The notes under the pieces were generated by a model. It made no database searches, had not been told where the DNA came from, and worked only from the letters and a program-made list of their open reading frames with translations. A DNA stretch of 64,000 nt, taken from assembly GCF_041146395.1 (NCBI RefSeq), contig NC_091000.1, forward strand, positions 12,042,501 to 12,106,500, written 5' to 3'. Made by a program: the position numbers and the translations under genes. Numbering within the stretch: position 1 is the first letter of the stretch; each line of letters begins with the position of its first letter. Below, one piece after another: positions 61,740 through 64,000 of the stretch. Origin of the DNA: Eulemur rufifrons (Eukaryota; Chordata; Mammalia; Primates; Lemuridae).

Positions 61740-62460
61740 ACTACCTGTGCCTTTAGCCCCCCTCTCTGTCCTCCCTCCTGTTTGCCCTTGTCTGGAGCCA
61801 GCCATTCCCCTTGTGTCCCAATCCCACCTCTGGCCTCGTTAAATACTTGCTTCTTCAAGCGTCCCTCTCTCCTCCCTGACTCGTCACTTTATCTCTGCTG
61901 CGCCATTCTTCTCAGTAGCCAACCGGTCTCACTGCATCTGATCCTTACAGACAACTGCACCCCTCACCCTCGAGGATTCAGCCCTCCCTTCTCCCTGCTC
62001 CCAGCCATCCTGCCATTCTCTGTGACTCGGCTGGCAAAGCACCTCTTGTCATCTCCCTGCAGACCAGCTTCCATCCCCCCCACCCCACCGAGCTGCTGTT
62101 GTCAACGTTGCCAGTGGCCTTTCAGCTGCCGAGTTCCACAGTGGCATGTTGCATCCCTTGGCAGCATGCCTTTCAGATCACCACTCTCCTCCTTCTTGAA
62201 ACAACTTTTTCTCCTATTTCTTGACGCCAGGCTCTTCTGGTTCCCCCTGTACCTTATCGGATGCCACTTCTCATTCTTCTTTGTGTGTTCTTCCTTCTCC
62301 CTTTGATTTCTAGACGTCCAGGGTCCCCATCTCGTGTCTATCTGCATACGCTCCGGGGTGACCTCACCAATCCCATGGCTTTCGTACCTCCACGTCCCAA
62401 TGACTCCAAATCTATGTCTCCAGCCCTGACATCTCCCAGGAACTCCAGATTTGTATAACC
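61740..62460 (+). repeat. L2 LINE reverse-transcriptase fragment, sense
   Basis: Sense L2 coding strand: 'cagatcaccactctcctcct' and 'tcttgaaacaac' (DHSLL-LET region), 'gacgccaggctcttctggtt', 'cccatggctttcgtacctcc' and 'ctccagccctgacatctccc' (around the YADD catalytic motif of the family). This explains the 223-residue open frame at 61635-62306. It stops abruptly at about 62460, where an antisense L2 begins. Confidence 0.7.
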
Positions 62461-63785
62461 AATTCCTGGCTTGGTTAATACATTGATAGATTAATTCCAC
62501 TAATATTTATTGATCAGCTGTAAATAAATGCCAGATACTACTCTAGGTTTGGAGGATAGCCACATCACTTAAAAATAGATAAAAATAAGTAGATGGTGTC
62601 CTAGAAGCTGGAAAGTACTTAGAGAAAAGTAAAGCAGGAGAGACAGGTAGCGAGTGTCAGGATGGAAGACAGGGTGTTGCAATTTGAAATAGGAAGGTGA
62701 CAGAATGTCTAACTGAGAAGGGACATTTGAGGAAAGACTTGGGCTGTCTTGGGGAAATAACAATTGAGGCAGGAAGTATAGTGAGTGTAAAGTAGCCGTG
62801 GCAGGTGTGCCTTTGTGCACTGGGGACCGGGGGGAGGCGGGCAGAGCCGCGGCACAGTGAACGAGGGCAGAGTATAGGAGAGAAGGTCAGGGGAGAAACG
62901 CAGGGAGGGGCACACCCCGTGGAGCCCGCTCAGCCACAGCGAGCACTTTGGCTTTTACACGGACTGAGATGAAGACCTACCGACAGTTTGAAGCAGAAGA
63001 GTGACTTACTTTTTAGAAGCTTCCTTTGTTTGCTTTGTTGAGAATAGACTCTAAGGGACAAAGATGAACGCAGGAGGCTTTTTTTAGCAATTTAAATGGC
63101 GATGGTGTCTTGGCCCCCAGTGGTAGCGGTGAGGACGATAAAATGTTTCAGATCATAGATACGTTGAGAAGGTCGAGCCAATAGGATTTGCTGACAGATT
63201 AAATACGGGATGTGAAAAAAAGAGAGAAGAGTGAAGGACGACTCAAGTATCCTTGGCCTGAGCAATTAGAAGGATGAAGTTTCTACCAATTAGGAGGGAG
63301 AAGATGGTGGGTTGAACATGCTTTCGAGTAAGGTTGAAACAGTTAACAAATAGAAATGCAGGCAGTCCGGTTAAATTTGAATTTCAGCTAAACAATAAAT
63401 ACTTTAGGATAAGTACATCCCATGTAACATTGCTTATATTTAAATTTTAAAATATTCACTGTTATTCTAATTTAACTGGGCATCTTTTATTTTATCTGGC
63501 AAATCCAATTTGGAATGAAAATTTGAGTTGTCTGTTAGAGACGTTGCATAGGCAGTTGGATACGTGGGCCTGCATTTCAGGGCAGAGGTCTGGCTGGCCT
63601 GGAGATTAGAATGGGGGAGACAACAGTAGCGCAGCCTATAAAGCCGTGAGGTTAGAGGAAGTCTCCAAGGGAGTGCGTGGGGATAGGTTACTGGTCCAGC
63701 AAAGGAGCTGGGGCCATGAGAAGGCAGCAGAGAAGGCTGAGGAGGAGGAGCCGTGCAGTGGGAAAGACATCAATATGTCTGCTCA
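62461..63785 (-). repeat. L2 LINE, antisense, apparently inserted in another L2
   Basis: Reading +, a reversed L2: 'ctaatatttattgatcagct' (3' end), 'gggacatttgaggaaagact', 'actttggcttttacacggac', 'ttgagaatagactctaaggg', 'ccaataggatttgctgacag', 'ccttggcctgagcaattaga', 'ataggcagttggatacgtgg' and 'ggtccagcaaaggagctgg' (RT region). It lies between sense L2 blocks ending at 62460 and resuming at about 63790. Confidence 0.65.
63355..63515. repeat. Palindromic element nested in antisense L2
   Basis: 'cggttaaatttgaatttcag' (about 63370) pairs imperfectly with 'attctaatttaactgggca' (about 63465), giving a long hairpin of MITE type. L2 sequence continues on both sides. I recognise the wording as repetitive but cannot name the family. 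Confidence 0.5.
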
Positions 63786-64000
63786 GTATCTAAGAATTGA
63801 GACGGTTCACGCACAACCCCCGACTTCTCCATGCACCCCTCTCAAATTCTGTTTCCCCCCAAATCCATCCCAATTCAGGACAGAACTGCATTCGTTCAGT
63901 AAGAGAGACCAGATATTTAGGAATTGTTTTTAATTTCTCTTTCCTTCATCCCTGCCTGTATTCAATCCAACAATAAGTTGTATCTCCTGTACTTGCAAGA
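63786..64000 (+). repeat. L2 LINE fragment resuming, sense
   Basis: 'ttaatttctctttccttcat' and 'attcaatccaacaataagtt' match the L2 segment that would follow the sense block ending at 62460. Runs off the window. Confidence 0.45.

Overview
This is a vertebrate nuclear window, and specifically primate. Single-copy genes with GT-AG introns sit in AT-rich DNA full of SINEs, L1, L2, MIR and hAT relics. Several Alu copies carry the wording 'gtgccgtggcgtcagcctagct', and five share an internal duplication of the A-rich linker. These are features I associate with strepsirrhine Alus, so a lemur (mouse-lemur-like) or related strepsirrhine is the best guess. The gene order matches the human 4q35.1 segment CDKN2AIP - ING2, both on the + strand.

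Layout. 1-6.5 kb: intergenic, with MIR, Alu, L2 and an LTR-like relic. 6.56-7.48 kb: CpG island and TATA-containing promoter of CDKN2AIP. 7104-9703: CDKN2AIP coding sequence in three exons (583 aa), then its 3'UTR. 12.5-13.0 kb: an unidentified ORF relic with a 26-bp tandem duplication. 13.6-15.07 kb (- strand): an intronless, full-length PPCS retrocopy with an intact 311-aa ORF, its own AATAAA signal and an A-tail. 15-26 kb: repeats, plus a near-perfect CTCF core motif at 20.05 kb. 26.7-31.3 kb: old antisense L1-like sequence into which Alus, a short tRNA-derived SINE, a TOMM22 retrocopy (itself split by an Alu) and a U6-L1 chimeric retrocopy have been inserted. 32.8-33.4 kb: LTR-like sequence. 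33.4-40.7 kb: AT-rich, repeat-poor DNA. 40.7-42.97 kb: large CpG island. 41932-47346: ING2 coding sequence in two exons (280 aa) around a 4.6-kb intron. 47.3-64 kb: ING2 3'UTR and intergenic DNA with several L2 copies in both orientations, MER5A-like and other hAT relics, MIRs and Alus.

The two resident genes are both nuclear regulators linked to the p53 pathway: CDKN2AIP (collaborator of ARF, XRN2 binder) and ING2 (H3K4me3 reader of Sin3-HDAC complexes). They have separate CpG-island promoters. Nothing here resembles a new multigene system. The observations most worth following are the apparently coding-competent PPCS retrogene, the U6-L1 chimera with a 14-bp target-site duplication, the tRNA-SINE with a 14-bp duplication, and the lineage-type Alu duplication. 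Repeat family names are assigned from remembered consensus sequences, not from a search.
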